Shown piece by piece: positions 10,007 to 19,189 of a stretch of DNA of 64,000 nt; the stretch's first letter is position 1, and the number at the start of each line of letters is the position of its first letter. Both the position numbers and the translations under genes were made by a program. Source of the stretch: Leisingera sp. S132 (GTDB taxonomy: Bacteria > Pseudomonadota > Alphaproteobacteria > Rhodobacterales > Rhodobacteraceae); the NCBI RefSeq assembly GCF_025144465.1, contig NZ_CP083553.1:3403001-3467000 (forward strand), given 5' to 3'. Under the pieces are notes generated by a model. The model had not been told where the DNA came from and searched no databases. It saw only the letters and a list, made by a program, of their open reading frames with translations.

Positions 10007-10417
10007 ATGAGCATTTTTCACCTCGCCTATCACGTCGACGACCTGCAGCTTGCCCGCGCCTTTTACGGCGGCGTCCTCGGTTGCACCGAGGGGCGCAGCA
10101 CGGACAACTGGGTCGACTTCAACTTTTTCGGCCACCAGATTTCTCTGCACCTTGGCCCGGTCCTGGCCACCTCCACCACCGGCAAAGTCGGCACGCATCT
10201 GGTGCCGATGCCGCATCTTGGGGTGATCCTGCCTTTGGCCGAATGGCAGGCGCTTGCAGACAGGCTGACAGCTGCCGGGATGGAATTTATCCTTGCCCCC
10301 ACCACCCGATTTGCCGGAGAACCGGGGGAGCAAAGCACCATGTTTTTTTACGATCCCGCAGGCAACCCGATCGAAATCAAAGGGTTTGCCGACATGTCCG
10401 GAGTATTTGCCGCATGA
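10007..10417 (+). CDS. VOC-superfamily (glyoxalase/bleomycin-resistance fold) protein
   Basis: This 136-residue protein has the paired beta-alpha-beta-beta-beta modules of the vicinal oxygen chelate fold. The first begins FHLAYHVDDLQLARAFYGG and the second ends FFYDPAGNPIEIKGF. His and Glu residues at the usual metal positions are visible (H10 and E127 approximately). It may be a lyase, isomerase or dioxygenase; the reaction is not identifiable. Its stop overlaps the reductase start as ATGA, indicating a linked function. Confidence 0.88.
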   Translation: MSIFHLAYHVDDLQLARAFYGGVLGCTEGRSTDNWVDFNFFGHQISLHLGPVLATSTTGKVGTHLVPMPHLGVILPLAEWQALADRLTAAGMEFILAPTTRFAGEPGEQSTMFFYDPAGNPIEIKGFADMSGVFAA

Positions 10418-11343
10418 CCAATGTCCTGTTTGCAGGCCGCCCCGACGCCTGGCCCGCCTATGAGCCGCTTTTGAAAGCAGAGCTTGCACGGCTTGGCGTG
10501 GATGCCGATCTGCGCAATGAATTTGCGCCGGAGGAGGTGGATTACATTGTCTACGCCCCCAGCGGGCCGGTCAGCGATTTCACCCCTTTCACCCGGCTGA
10601 AGGCGGTGCTGAGCCTGTGGGCAGGTGTCGAGAAAATCGTGCCTGTTGTGCCTGCCGAACTGCCGCTCACGCGGATGGTGGACAGCGGTCTGGAGCAGGG
10701 CATGACCGAATGGGTGGCGGGCCACACGCTGCGCTATCATCTGGGGATGGATGCGCATATCCAAGGGCAAAACGGCAAATGGGAACCCAAGGCCCCGCCG
10801 CTGGCCCAGGACCGCCGCGTGACCGTGCTGGGCCTTGGCGCCCTCGGCACCGCTGCGGCAAAGGCCCTGGCCGCGCTTGGGTTTCAGGTTTCCGGCTGGA
10901 GCCGGACACAGAAACAGGTTGCTGGCGTGATTTGCCACTCCGGCGCAGACGGGCTGAAGGCGGCACTGGCGCAGGCGGAGATCGTCATCTTGCTGCTGCC
11001 CGACACGCCCGCCACCGAAAACACCCTGAACGCGGATACCCTGGCGCTGCTGCCAAAGGGGGCCAGGATCATCAACCCCGGGCGCGGGCCGCTGATTGAT
11101 GACACCGCACTGCTGGCGGCACTGAACAGCGGCCGGGTCGGCCACGCAACGCTGGATGTGTTCCGCATCGAGCCGCTGCCGCCGGAACACCCCTATTGGG
11201 TGCATCCCAATGTGACGGTGACCCCGCATATCGCCTCGGAAACCCGTGAAATCACCGCGGCGGAGGTCATCGCCGAAAACATCCGCCGCGGTGAGGCGGG
11301 TGAGGTGCTGCTGCATCTGGTTGACCGCAGCCTCGGCTACTGA
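10414..11343 (+). CDS. ghrA: Glyoxylate/hydroxypyruvate reductase A-type D-2-hydroxyacid dehydrogenase
   Basis: The protein has 309 residues. The NAD(P)-binding motif VLGLGALGTAAAKAL lies near residue 130, and the catalytic set is present: Arg in INPGRGPLID, Glu in DVFRIEPLP and His in VTPHIAS. The short N-terminal catalytic domain with LKAVLSLWAGVEKI is like GhrA, which reduces glyoxylate or hydroxypyruvate with NADPH. The ATG overlaps the stop of the VOC gene. Specificity within this family cannot be fixed from sequence alone. Confidence 0.87.
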   Translation: MTNVLFAGRPDAWPAYEPLLKAELARLGVDADLRNEFAPEEVDYIVYAPSGPVSDFTPFTRLKAVLSLWAGVEKIVPVVPAELPLTRMVDSGLEQGMTEWVAGHTLRYHLGMDAHIQGQNGKWEPKAPPLAQDRRVTVLGLGALGTAAAKALAALGFQVSGWSRTQKQVAGVICHSGADGLKAALAQAEIVILLLPDTPATENTLNADTLALLPKGARIINPGRGPLIDDTALLAALNSGRVGHATLDVFRIEPLPPEHPYWVHPNVTVTPHIASETREITAAEVIAENIRRGEAGEVLLHLVDRSLGY

Positions 11344-11348
11344 ACGCA

Positions 11349-11374
11349 AAAGAGCGGACAGGCGCCCGCTCTTT
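11349..11374. terminator. Bidirectional hairpin between convergent ghrA and dcp
   Basis: AAAGAGCGG (11349-11357) pairs exactly with CCGCTCTTT (11366-11374) around an 8-base loop. A second hairpin, AGCGCCC/GGGCGCT at 11405-11422, is followed by TTCCTTATT. Both lie between convergent genes, which fits termination from both sides. Confidence 0.7.
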
Positions 11375-11393
11375 CATCTTTCCCGAAATACTC
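11373..11393. repeat. Short intergenic repeat, copy 1
   Basis: The 21-mer here recurs with two differences at 15401-15421, and a shorter form (CCTTCCCGAAATACC) lies just after the tRNA gene at 41758-41771. The core is CATCTTTCC-NN-AAATACTC. All copies lie in intergenic DNA at gene borders. Confidence 0.6.
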
Positions 11394-11426
11394 CCGCCGG
11401 AGGCAGCGCCCGTCAGGGCGCTTTCC

Positions 11427-13442
11427 TTATTCCGCAGCCAGGCCGCGGCCTTTCAGCAGCGCCTCGACCCCCGGCAGCCGCCCGCGGAACGCGGTATATA
11501 GCTCCGCCGGATCAACGGACCCGCCGGTAGACAGGATATGCTCCTCCAGCGCCTTGGCACGCTCCGCATCAAAGGCTCCGCCCGCCTCCTCGAAGGCGGC
11601 AAAGGCGTCGGCGTCCATAACCTCCGACCACATGTAGCTGTAATATCCCGAGGAATAGCCGTCGCCGGAAAACACATGAGCAAAATGCGGCGTGGCGTGG
11701 CGCATGATGATGGCCTGCGGCATACCGATTTCCGCAAGCACTTCCGCTTGTTTCGCCATTGGGTCTGCCGGTGCTGCGCCATCGTGGAAAGCGAGATCCA
11801 CCAGAGCCGAGGCGACATATTCCACCGTCTGAAAGCCCATGTCGAAATTGGCAGCCCCCAGCACTTTCTCCAGCATTTCCTGAGGCATCGGCTCGCCGGT
11901 TTCCGCGTGCGTGGCAAACTCCTGCAGCACCTCCGGCACTTCCAGCCAATGTTCGTAAAGCTGGCTGGGCAGCTCCACGAAGTCGCGCGCCACCGAGGTG
12001 CCCGAGATGCTCTCGTAAGTCACATCCGACAGCATCTGATGCAGCGCGTGGCCGAACTCATGGAACAGGGTGCGGGCGTCGTCCCAAGACAAAAGCGCCG
12101 GCTCGCCCTTGGCGAAGTTGCAGACGTTGATCACCACCGGCGCCTGCACGTTCGGGAACTTGGCCTGCTGGCGCATGGCTGAGCACCAGGCGCCGGAGCG
12201 CTTGGAGCCGCGCGCGAAATAGTCGCCAATGAAGACCGCCACATGGCTCCCGTCCCGGGTCACCTCCCAGGCACGGCAGTCGGGGTGGTAAAGCGGCACC
12301 TCCAGGGGCGCGAACTCCAGCCCGAACAAGCGGTTCGCGCAAGCAAAACTCGCCTCAATCAGCCGGTCCAGCTGCAGGTAGGGCTTAAGCGCGGCCTCAT
12401 CCAGGTCATGCTCTGCCTTGCGGCGTTTCTCCGCGTAGTAGCGCCAGTCCCAGGGTTCCAGATCGCCGTTGACGCCATCCGCCTGCATCATTTCAGTCAG
12501 GATCTGCGCGTCCTCATCGGCGCGCGACTTGGCCGCCTCCCAGACTTCCATCAGCAGCCCGCGGACCGCCTCCGGTGACTTGGCCATTTCGGTTTCCAGC
12601 TTATAGGCTGCGAAATTCTCATACCCCAACAGCTGCGCGCGTTCTTCACGCAGCTGCAGGATCTCCGCCGCGATGGCGCGGTTGTCGGTCCCGCCGCCAT
12701 TGGCGCCGCGGGCGGCCCACGCGTTGAAGGCTTTCTCGCGCAGGTCCCGGCGCGGCGAGAATTGCAGGAACGGCGTGATCAGCGAACGGGACAGGGTGAC
12801 CACCGGGCCGCTTGCGCCCTTTTCCTCGCCAGCCGCGCGGGCCGCCTTGACCACGAAATCCGGCAGGCCTTCCAGATCCTCCTCGCTGAGCTCCATGAAC
12901 CACTCGCGCTCATCCGCCAGCAGGTTCTGGGTGAACTGGGTGCCCAGGGTGGCCAGCCGCCCCTTGATCTCCTGCATCCGCGTGTCGGCTTCGCCTTCCA
13001 GCCCCGCGCCGCCGCGGACAAAACCGCGGTGGGTCAGCATCAGCACGCGCTGCTGCTCCGCCGTCAGGTCCAGTTCCGCGCGCTGGTCCCACACCGCTTT
13101 GATGCGCGCATAAAGCGCCTTGTTGGCAGTGATGGCCGAAAAATGCGCGGCAAGTTTCGGAGAGAACGCCCGCTGCAGCTCTTCCCGCTTGGGGTTGCTG
13201 TCAGCGCCAGCTACGGTGAAAAACACGCCCAGAACCTGCTCCAGCTCGCGGCAGGGTGTCTCCAGCGCCTCGATGACATTGGCGAATCCAGGCGGCTCGG
13301 AACTGTTTGCGATGGCGTCGGTCTGCGCCTTATGCGCCGCCAGCGCCTGCTCCAGCGCGGGGGCAAAGTCCTCGTCGGAAATGCTGTTGAACGGGGCAAT
13401 TTCAAACGGCGTGTCCCAGCGGGACAGAAGCGGGTTGGACAT
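11427..13442 (-). CDS. dcp: M3-family zinc metallopeptidase (peptidyl-dipeptidase Dcp type)
   Basis: This 671-residue protein has a long helical N-terminal region and the M3 catalytic motif TLFHEFGHALHQML, in which the HExGH histidines and Glu bind and use zinc; a downstream Glu (ETGEPMPQEML region) would be the third ligand. The length and the N-terminus (LLSRWDTPFEIAPFNSI) fit the Dcp branch, which removes C-terminal dipeptides, better than oligopeptidase A, though the split is not certain. The ATG at 13442 follows AAGGAG; a longer frame exists without a site. No signal peptide is seen, so it is probably cytoplasmic. Confidence 0.9.
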   Translation of the reverse strand: MSNPLLSRWDTPFEIAPFNSISDEDFAPALEQALAAHKAQTDAIANSSEPPGFANVIEALETPCRELEQVLGVFFTVAGADSNPKREELQRAFSPKLAAHFSAITANKALYARIKAVWDQRAELDLTAEQQRVLMLTHRGFVRGGAGLEGEADTRMQEIKGRLATLGTQFTQNLLADEREWFMELSEEDLEGLPDFVVKAARAAGEEKGASGPVVTLSRSLITPFLQFSPRRDLREKAFNAWAARGANGGGTDNRAIAAEILQLREERAQLLGYENFAAYKLETEMAKSPEAVRGLLMEVWEAAKSRADEDAQILTEMMQADGVNGDLEPWDWRYYAEKRRKAEHDLDEAALKPYLQLDRLIEASFACANRLFGLEFAPLEVPLYHPDCRAWEVTRDGSHVAVFIGDYFARGSKRSGAWCSAMRQQAKFPNVQAPVVINVCNFAKGEPALLSWDDARTLFHEFGHALHQMLSDVTYESISGTSVARDFVELPSQLYEHWLEVPEVLQEFATHAETGEPMPQEMLEKVLGAANFDMGFQTVEYVASALVDLAFHDGAAPADPMAKQAEVLAEIGMPQAIIMRHATPHFAHVFSGDGYSSGYYSYMWSEVMDADAFAAFEEAGGAFDAERAKALEEHILSTGGSVDPAELYTAFRGRLPGVEALLKGRGLAAE

Positions 13443-13523
13443 GTGAATGGTCTCCTTTGCGGGTGACGCTAGCGGCAAAGACAGGGAGCTGCAATTGACC
13501 TTTCCCTGCGCGGCACCGGCACC

Positions 13524-13874
13524 TCAGCCGCCTGCCCCGCCGCCTTCTGTCAGTTCTGCCGGAATGATGCGAATGGGCACATCCGCGACATTGGCCGCCC
13601 GCGCGATGCGCCATTCGAACCGGCCCATCTTGCCGTCGGTGTCGATCAGCACCACCACCGGCTCCTTGCCGGTGACCTCTGCCGCAAACAGCGCCTGCTG
13701 GATGCTGTCGAGGCTGCTGCGCTTGTCCAGCCCGAACTCGATGACCCGGTTTTCGTTCTCGCAATCGGTGCGGATCGAAGCGGCGCCGCCGGGATAGGTG
13801 AAATCATGCACCTGTTCCGGCTGGCCGCCGAACAGAGCACTGCACAGGAGCGCGATGTAGTAGGCTTCGTTCAC
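13524..13874 (-). CDS. Hypothetical protein
   Basis: This 116-residue protein starts at a GTG nine bases after the moeB stop. It has a predicted compact alpha/beta stretch (VVVLIDTDGKMGRFEWRIAR) and a Gly-rich end. I do not recognise a family. It is the last gene of the coaBC-dut-moeB run and may be cotranscribed, but the weak start makes the exact N-terminus uncertain. Confidence 0.6.
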   Translation of the reverse strand: MNEAYYIALLCSALFGGQPEQVHDFTYPGGAASIRTDCENENRVIEFGLDKRSSLDSIQQALFAAEVTGKEPVVVLIDTDGKMGRFEWRIARAANVADVPIRIIPAELTEGGGAGG

Positions 13875-13883
13875 TGGTGGGGG

Positions 13884-14933
13884 TCAGCTTTCCGCCTTGC
13901 CGCCGCAAACCGGGCAATCCGCCCGGCGGGACAGGCGGATCTTGCGGGTTTCACCATAGAGCCCGTCATAGATCAGCATCTCGCCCCGCAGTACCGCGCC
14001 TGCGCCGGTGATCTGCTTAACCGCCTCCACCGCCATCATCGACCCGACCACACCGGGCAGCGGGCCGACCACCCCGGCCTCGGAACAGCTGGGCGCAAGA
14101 CCGGCTGCGGGGGCCTCAGGAAAGATGCACTGATAGCAAGGGCCGTCTTTGGCCGGGTCAAACACACACAGCTGCCCCTCCCACTGCGACAGCGCGCCAG
14201 AGATCAGCGGCTTGCCCAGCGCCACCGCGGTGCGGTTCGCGAGATAGCGGGTTTCGAAATTGTCGGTGCCGTCGAGGATCAGGTCATATTCCGCAAAAAG
14301 CTCTGCCGCGACATCCTCTGTCAGGCGGCGGTTGTAGGGACGCACTTCCGCATAGGGGTTCTGCGCCTGCATTGCGGCCTGGGCCGAGAACACCTTGGGC
14401 TTGCCGATGTCCTCGTCCCGGTGGATCACCTGGCGCTGCAGGTTGGCGTTGTCGACCACATCGTCGTCAATCACCCCGATGGTGCCAACGCCGGCGGCAG
14501 CCAGATATTGCAGCGCAGGCGCCCCCAGCCCGCCGGCTCCGATCACCAGCACCTTGGCTTTTTTCAGTTTCTTCTGCCCCGGCCCGCCCAGTTCCCGCAG
14601 GACGATGTGGCGGGCATAGCGGTCAAGCTCGCTTTCGGTGAAGGTGCTGGCAGGCTGGCTCATCTGCGTGTCCTGAGGCTGGGCGCGGGTTTTCAAAGCC
14701 GTCACGATACGCGCGTAGAAACCAGCCACAAGGGCAAAGCCGCCCAGCACCAGCCAAGGTGCTGCCGAGCCGCCGGTGCCTTCGCGCAGGGGATGTCCTT
14801 CCGGCAAAGTCAGCTGCACTGCCAGCACGGCGATGAACAGCACCGCCAGAAGCGTTATGCGCAGATTGCGGGGCAGTCCGAGGAACCGCCCGCCCCACCA
14901 GATCAGCGCGGCGAGAATGAGAATGCGCAGCAT
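13884..14933 (-). CDS. moeB: MoeB/ThiF/HesA-family adenylyltransferase with N-terminal membrane helices
   Basis: The protein has 349 residues. The first about 85 form three hydrophobic segments; the rest is an E1-like domain with the ATP loop VLVIGAGGLGAPAL, the Asp-rich motif LILDGTDNFETRYL, a conserved Cys in APSCSEAGVVGPLPG and zinc-type cysteine pairs CYQC and CPVC. MoeB adenylates the C-terminus of MoaD in molybdopterin synthesis; ThiF acts likewise in thiamine synthesis. Absence of nearby thi or moa genes leaves the partner open. The membrane anchor is unusual relative to E. coli MoeB. The ATG overlaps the dut stop (TGATG). Confidence 0.87.
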   Translation of the reverse strand: MLRILILAALIWWGGRFLGLPRNLRITLLAVLFIAVLAVQLTLPEGHPLREGTGGSAAPWLVLGGFALVAGFYARIVTALKTRAQPQDTQMSQPASTFTESELDRYARHIVLRELGGPGQKKLKKAKVLVIGAGGLGAPALQYLAAAGVGTIGVIDDDVVDNANLQRQVIHRDEDIGKPKVFSAQAAMQAQNPYAEVRPYNRRLTEDVAAELFAEYDLILDGTDNFETRYLANRTAVALGKPLISGALSQWEGQLCVFDPAKDGPCYQCIFPEAPAAGLAPSCSEAGVVGPLPGVVGSMMAVEAVKQITGAGAVLRGEMLIYDGLYGETRKIRLSRRADCPVCGGKAES

Positions 14934-15388
14934 CAGCCGCGCCCGGTGGAGCCGAACCCGCCGTCGCCCCGTTCAGTTCCGGAAAGCGCATCTGCAACTT
15001 CAAACCGCGCCTGAAGTACAGGGGCCACCACCATCTGGGCAATACGCTCGCCGTGATGAACCTCAAAGGGTTTTTGGCCCGCATTCATCAGGATCACGCC
15101 CAAAGGCCCGCGGTAATCGCTGTCGATGGTGCCCGGTGTGTTGGGTAGAGTAATCCCATGCTTCAGCGCCAGCCCGGAGCGGGGGCGGATCTGCACTTCA
15201 TACCCGGCCGGGATCTCAATGCGCAGCCCGGTCGGCACCAGCTTGCGCTCCCCTGGCTGCAGCACCAGGCAGGTGCGGTCCGGTAGATTGGCACGGACAT
15301 CGGCGCCCGCGGCCCCCGCAGTTTCATAAGACGGCAGCGGCACATCCCTGTCTGCACCCTCATCGTGGATCACACGGATCGTGACCAT
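14933..15388 (-). CDS. dut: Deoxyuridine 5'-triphosphate nucleotidohydrolase
   Basis: This 151-residue protein carries the five dUTPase motifs, including AGADVRA (1), [10 protein letters not shown] (2), [15 protein letters not shown] (3), [11 protein letters not shown] (4) and the C-terminal GGFGSTGRG (5). The trimeric enzyme hydrolyses dUTP to dUMP and pyrophosphate, keeping uracil out of DNA and supplying dTMP synthesis. The ATG at 15388 (MVTIRVIH) starts the conserved domain; the upstream frame is not conserved. It lies between coaBC and moeB on the same strand. Confidence 0.97.
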   Translation of the reverse strand: MVTIRVIHDEGADRDVPLPSYETAGAAGADVRANLPDRTCLVLQPGERKLVPTGLRIEIPAGYEVQIRPRSGLALKHGITLPNTPGTIDSDYRGPLGVILMNAGQKPFEVHHGERIAQMVVAPVLQARFEVADALSGTERGDGGFGSTGRG

Positions 15389-15400
15389 GCCCGCTCCCCC

Positions 15401-15421
15401 TTCATCTTTCCAAAAATACTC
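15401..15421. repeat. Short intergenic repeat, copy 2
   Basis: It matches the element at 11373-11393 at 19 of 21 positions (AA instead of CG in the centre). It lies in the 37-bp gap between coaBC and dut, inside a likely operon. Confidence 0.6.
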
Positions 15422-15425
15422 AAAT

Positions 15426-16622
15426 TCACCCGGCCAGCGCCGCCGCGATCCGGTCCGCCAGTTTGCGGGCAACCTCATCCTTGCCCATCCGCGGCCATTC
15501 CTCAGCCCCGTCATCCGAGATCAGGATCACTGCGTTTTCGCTGCCGCCCATGATGCCGGTCGCGGGGGAGACGTCATTGGCCACAATCCAGTCGCAGCCC
15601 TTGCGCTTGCGCTTGGCGGTGGCGTTTTCCACCACGTCGTTGGTTTCCGCCGCAAAGCCCACTACCAGCCCGGGGCGGCCCTCTTTCATCTGCGAGACGG
15701 TTTTCAGAATGTCCGGGTTTTCCGCAAACTCCAGCACCGGCAGCCCGTCCTTTGATTTCTTCAGCTTCCGGTCAGAGGCGCTGGCCACCCGCCAATCCGC
15801 CACTGCCGCTGCAAAGACACCGGCATCCGCAGGCAGCGCCGCCTGCACCGCCGTCTCCATCTCGCGGGCGCTTTCCACCGGCACAACCTGCACGCCCTCA
15901 GGCGGGCGCACCGCTGCCGGGCCCGTGATGAAAACCACTTCCGCCCCCAAGTCGCGCAGAGCACCGGCCACCGCAGCCCCCTGCGCCCCGGAGGAGCGGT
16001 TGGCAATGTAGCGCACCGGGTCGATCGGCTCATGCGTCGGTCCGGAGGTCACCAGGATGCGCTTGCCTTTCAAGGGGCCGTCCGCAAACCTGGCGGAGAT
16101 GGCGGCCACCATCTCGTCCGGTTCCGCCATCCGGCCGAGTCCGAATTCACCGCAAGCCATGCTGCCCTCGCTGGGGCCGACGAAGGACACGCCATCCGCT
16201 TTCAGGGTCTCAAGGTTGCGCTGCGTGGCCGGGTGCTGCCACATGCGGACGTTCATCGCGGGCGCCAGCAGCACCGGCGTGTCGGTTGCCAGCAGCAGGG
16301 TCGAGGCGAGGTCATTTGCAAACCCTTGCGCCATTTTCGCCATCAGATCGGCAGTGGCCGGCGCCACCACCAGCAGATCAGCGCTGCGCGACAGCTGGAT
16401 ATGGCCCATCTCGGCCTCGGCCGTCAGATCGAACAGCTCCTGATGCACGGCCGTTCCGGCCAGGGCCGAGACCGACAGGGGCGTCACGAACTCTGCGCCA
16501 GCCTTGGTCAGCACCGGCGTCACCCGCGCGCCCTGGTCCTGCAGGCGGCGGATGAGCTCCAGCGACTTATAGGCTGCAATACCGCCGCCGATGATCAGTA
16601 GAATATGTTTGCCAGCCAGCAT
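15426..16622 (-). CDS. coaBC: Bifunctional phosphopantothenoylcysteine decarboxylase/phosphopantothenate-cysteine ligase
   Basis: The protein has 398 residues. The N-terminal FMN-binding CoaC part shows [16 protein letters not shown], the substrate-binding APAMNVRMW and the catalytic Cys in [13 protein letters not shown]. The CoaB part begins about residue 190 with [18 protein letters not shown] and has FVAAVADWR-like and KLKKSKD elements. It joins cysteine to 4'-phosphopantothenate using CTP and then decarboxylates the product in coenzyme A synthesis. The ATG is at 16622. Head of a coaBC-dut-moeB run. Confidence 0.97.
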   Translation of the reverse strand: MLAGKHILLIIGGGIAAYKSLELIRRLQDQGARVTPVLTKAGAEFVTPLSVSALAGTAVHQELFDLTAEAEMGHIQLSRSADLLVVAPATADLMAKMAQGFANDLASTLLLATDTPVLLAPAMNVRMWQHPATQRNLETLKADGVSFVGPSEGSMACGEFGLGRMAEPDEMVAAISARFADGPLKGKRILVTSGPTHEPIDPVRYIANRSSGAQGAAVAGALRDLGAEVVFITGPAAVRPPEGVQVVPVESAREMETAVQAALPADAGVFAAAVADWRVASASDRKLKKSKDGLPVLEFAENPDILKTVSQMKEGRPGLVVGFAAETNDVVENATAKRKRKGCDWIVANDVSPATGIMGGSENAVILISDDGAEEWPRMGKDEVARKLADRIAAALAG

Positions 16623-16682
16623 TTGCGCATCCTCGCCCGGTTTCCCGCGACCTTACTGCGGCGCGGCAAAAGTGTGAAGCTG

Positions 16683-17519
16683 TCAGCCGTCCTTGCGGAA
16701 CGCAAGGCAGGGATCGGGACGTTCGACCGCAGGGGCATCCAGCACCAGATCAAAGGCGCCACTGATCTGCCCGTCCTCGGACTGGCCCAGACTGCGGATG
16801 TCAGCCTCAGGCCGGGCCTTTGCCAGATAGACAGCCAGCCCCCGGTCCGTGCGGGCGTGGCCGTTGCCGGTGATGACGGCAACCGGGCCGCCAGTCTCTG
16901 CCAAGGCCTTGTCCGCAGCGGCCGCCAGCGCAGCATCGCGCAGGCGCTGGAAGTCCACAAGAACCGGCAGCATCTCTTCTGGCATGGCGTTGCAGTGATT
17001 GACCTGCTGGTCCGCTTCCCTTGCCAGCTGCTCTGCTTCCGGCAACGGAAGATTCAGACCGAAACGCGCGGACATCCCGGCTCCGAAGTAAGCCGCAACT
17101 CCCTGCTCCAAGGCTCCTGCCACCGCCTCGCGCGGGACGAGCGCTCCATATTGCCGAGCGCCCTTGGCCGCTGCAAAAACAGGAGCATAAAGGGCAAACT
17201 CCGGCCAGCCGCTGACTGCCCAGTCCAGCCTCCTGGCCGTCTGCGCTGCATCATCCAGACTGTCGGGGTCCAGCCCCTCCGCCTGTTCAGCGGTGATCAT
17301 CTCCCAGACCACGGCCCCAGGCTTTAACGCCACAAGGAGCTGCGCCTGCCGCTGGTGATGCACCGGGTTGTCGTGCACCTCGCCCAGGATCACCACATCC
17401 GCCCCCCGCAGCGCCTCCACGGCGCCGGTCAGACCGTCCGCACCGGCTCCGGACACGCAAAGCGCCGCCAGAGCGGCGGCGCTTGCAATCATTTTCAGGC
17501 CATTCAATCGCTTTCTCAT
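16683..17519 (-). CDS. ChaN-family secreted protein
   Basis: This 278-residue protein has a signal peptide (KMIASAAALAALCVSGAGA) and the ChaN-family motif VVILGEVHDNPVHHQ near residue 41, followed by GPVAVITGNGHARTDRG. ChaN-family proteins (DUF399) are haem-binding or iron-regulated lipoproteins in some bacteria; no lipobox cysteine is evident here, so this one is probably soluble in the periplasm. The ATG overlaps the rpoH stop by 4 bp, so it is likely made as part of the RpoH transcription unit. Confidence 0.82.
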   Translation of the reverse strand: MRKRLNGLKMIASAAALAALCVSGAGADGLTGAVEALRGADVVILGEVHDNPVHHQRQAQLLVALKPGAVVWEMITAEQAEGLDPDSLDDAAQTARRLDWAVSGWPEFALYAPVFAAAKGARQYGALVPREAVAGALEQGVAAYFGAGMSARFGLNLPLPEAEQLAREADQQVNHCNAMPEEMLPVLVDFQRLRDAALAAAADKALAETGGPVAVITGNGHARTDRGLAVYLAKARPEADIRSLGQSEDGQISGAFDLVLDAPAVERPDPCLAFRKDG

Positions 17520-18394
17520 GAAAGCAGTTTGTGCACCTCGCGCGATTGCCCTTCAAGGCATTTGCGCATCTTCTGGAAGGCACCTGCCTCCAGCTGGCGC
17601 ACCCGCTCCTTGGACAGGCCAAGCTCAAGGCCCAGGCTTTCCAGCGTACGCGGACGCTCGCGCAGCTTGCGCTCGGTGATGATGAACCTCTCCCGGTCGT
17701 TCAGCGCCTGCAGCGCCCCCACCAGCCATTTGCGCAGCTGACGCCGGTCATGGCGCTCCTGCACCAGTTCCTCAGCCTGCGAGGCGTCATCTTCCAGCGC
17801 GTCAATCCATTCGCGGCCCTCTTCATCCGCGGATTGAATCGCATTGAGCGAGAAATCAGCACCGGACAGGCGCCCCTCCATCATTTCAACGTCCCGCAGC
17901 GGCACCCCGATTTCTGTGGCGATTTTCTGATGCAGCTGGTGCCGGTCCAGCTTCACGCCCGACGCCCGCGCTTCTCGCTCGAACTGCGCCTGAACCCGGC
18001 GCATATTGAAGAACAGTGACTTCTGCGACGAGGTGGAGCCGGTACGCACCATCGACCAGTTGCGCATCACGTAATCCTGGATCGATGCCTTAATCCACCA
18101 GACCGCATAGGTCGAAAAACGCACCCCGCGGTCCGGATCGAATTTATCTGCCGCCTTCATGAGTCCCAGGCCAGCCTCCTGGATCAGGTCGTTCATCGGC
18201 GCCCCGTACCGCTTGAACTTGGCCGCCATGGAAATGGCCAGGCGCATATAGGCGTTGATAAGCCGGTGCAGCGATTGCACGTCGCGGTCATCCCGCCAGG
18301 CATAGGCCAGGCGCCGCTCAGTCTCTGCATCCAGAAGTTCCGCCTTCATTGCCTGTCTCGGCAATGGGTTTTCGGCTGTTTGATCAAGTGCCAT
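17516..18394 (-). CDS. rpoH: RpoH-family (sigma-32-like) sigma factor, probably RpoHII
   Basis: This 292-residue sigma-70-family protein has region 2 (LIQEAGLGLMKAADKFDPDR, then FSTYAVWWIKASIQDYVMRN) and region 4 (LESLGLELGLSKERVRQLE). The RpoH-specific sequence between regions 2 and 3 reads QKSLFFNMRR. Rhodobacterales commonly carry two RpoH proteins; the second serves oxidative and singlet-oxygen stress under RpoE. That this is RpoHII is inference from its divergence from the E. coli sequence. I did not find a convincing RpoE-type promoter upstream. The ATG at 18394 (MALDQT) starts the conserved part. The adjacent leader contains the 12-bp palindrome CGCCTGCAGGCG at 18430-18441. Confidence 0.9.
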   Translation of the reverse strand: MALDQTAENPLPRQAMKAELLDAETERRLAYAWRDDRDVQSLHRLINAYMRLAISMAAKFKRYGAPMNDLIQEAGLGLMKAADKFDPDRGVRFSTYAVWWIKASIQDYVMRNWSMVRTGSTSSQKSLFFNMRRVQAQFEREARASGVKLDRHQLHQKIATEIGVPLRDVEMMEGRLSGADFSLNAIQSADEEGREWIDALEDDASQAEELVQERHDRRQLRKWLVGALQALNDRERFIITERKLRERPRTLESLGLELGLSKERVRQLEAGAFQKMRKCLEGQSREVHKLLS

Positions 18395-18670
18395 TGTGAT
18401 TTCCCCCCGGAAACTAATTAACAAACTGCCGCCTGCAGGCGTGCTTAGAACAAATAGAGGCCCGGCATTCGTAGGCCGACAGCAACAGCGCAGTGGATAA
18501 GACTCACGGCTCATCCAAAGGCCAAAATGGAAAAGTTAAATTGTATCTTGGCCCCTGCGCAGCCTATCCCGGCCTTAATAAGTGGAACCCCGGGACGCTG
18601 CGGTCTCTTGTCTTCACCGGGCCCTGCAGTTACCCACAGGAACGGCTTCGGACTCACAGGTTAGCAAAAA

Positions 18671-19189
18671 ATGCCGTTAAATGTAACTTTTATTCTAGGC
18701 GGCGCCGCCTCGGGGAAGTCGGCATTCGCTGAACAGCTGTGTGCAACCGCCGGAAAAGGCAAGGTTTACTGGGCAACCGCACAAATTTTCGACGACGAAA
18801 TGCGCGAAAAAGTGTCCCGGCATCTTAAACAAAGAGGGCCAGGATGGGTCACTGTTGAAGAGCCGGAAACAGCTTCGAAGATTCTGGCGCCCCTTGTTTC
18901 CTCCCAGATCTGCCTGATGGACTGCGCAACGATGTGGCTGACCAACCATCTGCTGGCGGAACACGATCTGGACGCCGCCACCGAGGAATTGCTATCCGCC
19001 GTGGACCGCTGCCAGGCAGATCTGGTGATTGTCTCCAATGAAACCGGGCTGGGCATTGTACCGGAAAACAAGCTGGCCCGCCGTTTCCGCGAAGCCCAAG
19101 GGCGCCTGAACATCGCGCTGGCCGCGCGGGCGGATACGGTGGTTCAGGTGACGGCCGGCCTGCCGCTGGTTCTGAAGGGCACGCTGTGA
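18671..19189 (+). CDS. cobU: Adenosylcobinamide kinase/adenosylcobinamide-phosphate guanylyltransferase
   Basis: The protein has 172 residues. The Walker A motif is FILGGAASGKSAFAE at the N-terminus, and the guanylylated-His region (ERLxxH type) is represented by EMREKVSRHLKQRG. It phosphorylates adenosylcobinamide and then adds GMP, for nucleotide-loop assembly of cobalamin. The 276-bp upstream gap to rpoH has no B12-riboswitch signature that I can see. Its stop overlaps the GTG start of a phosphatase gene, which suggests a paired role. Confidence 0.94.
   Translation: MPLNVTFILGGAASGKSAFAEQLCATAGKGKVYWATAQIFDDEMREKVSRHLKQRGPGWVTVEEPETASKILAPLVSSQICLMDCATMWLTNHLLAEHDLDAATEELLSAVDRCQADLVIVSNETGLGIVPENKLARRFREAQGRLNIALAARADTVVQVTAGLPLVLKGTL

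Noticed and set aside
18395-18670. Possible cobalamin riboswitch before cobU or RpoE promoter before rpoH
   Set aside because: No B12-box or TGATC-type -35 element could be seen in either direction.
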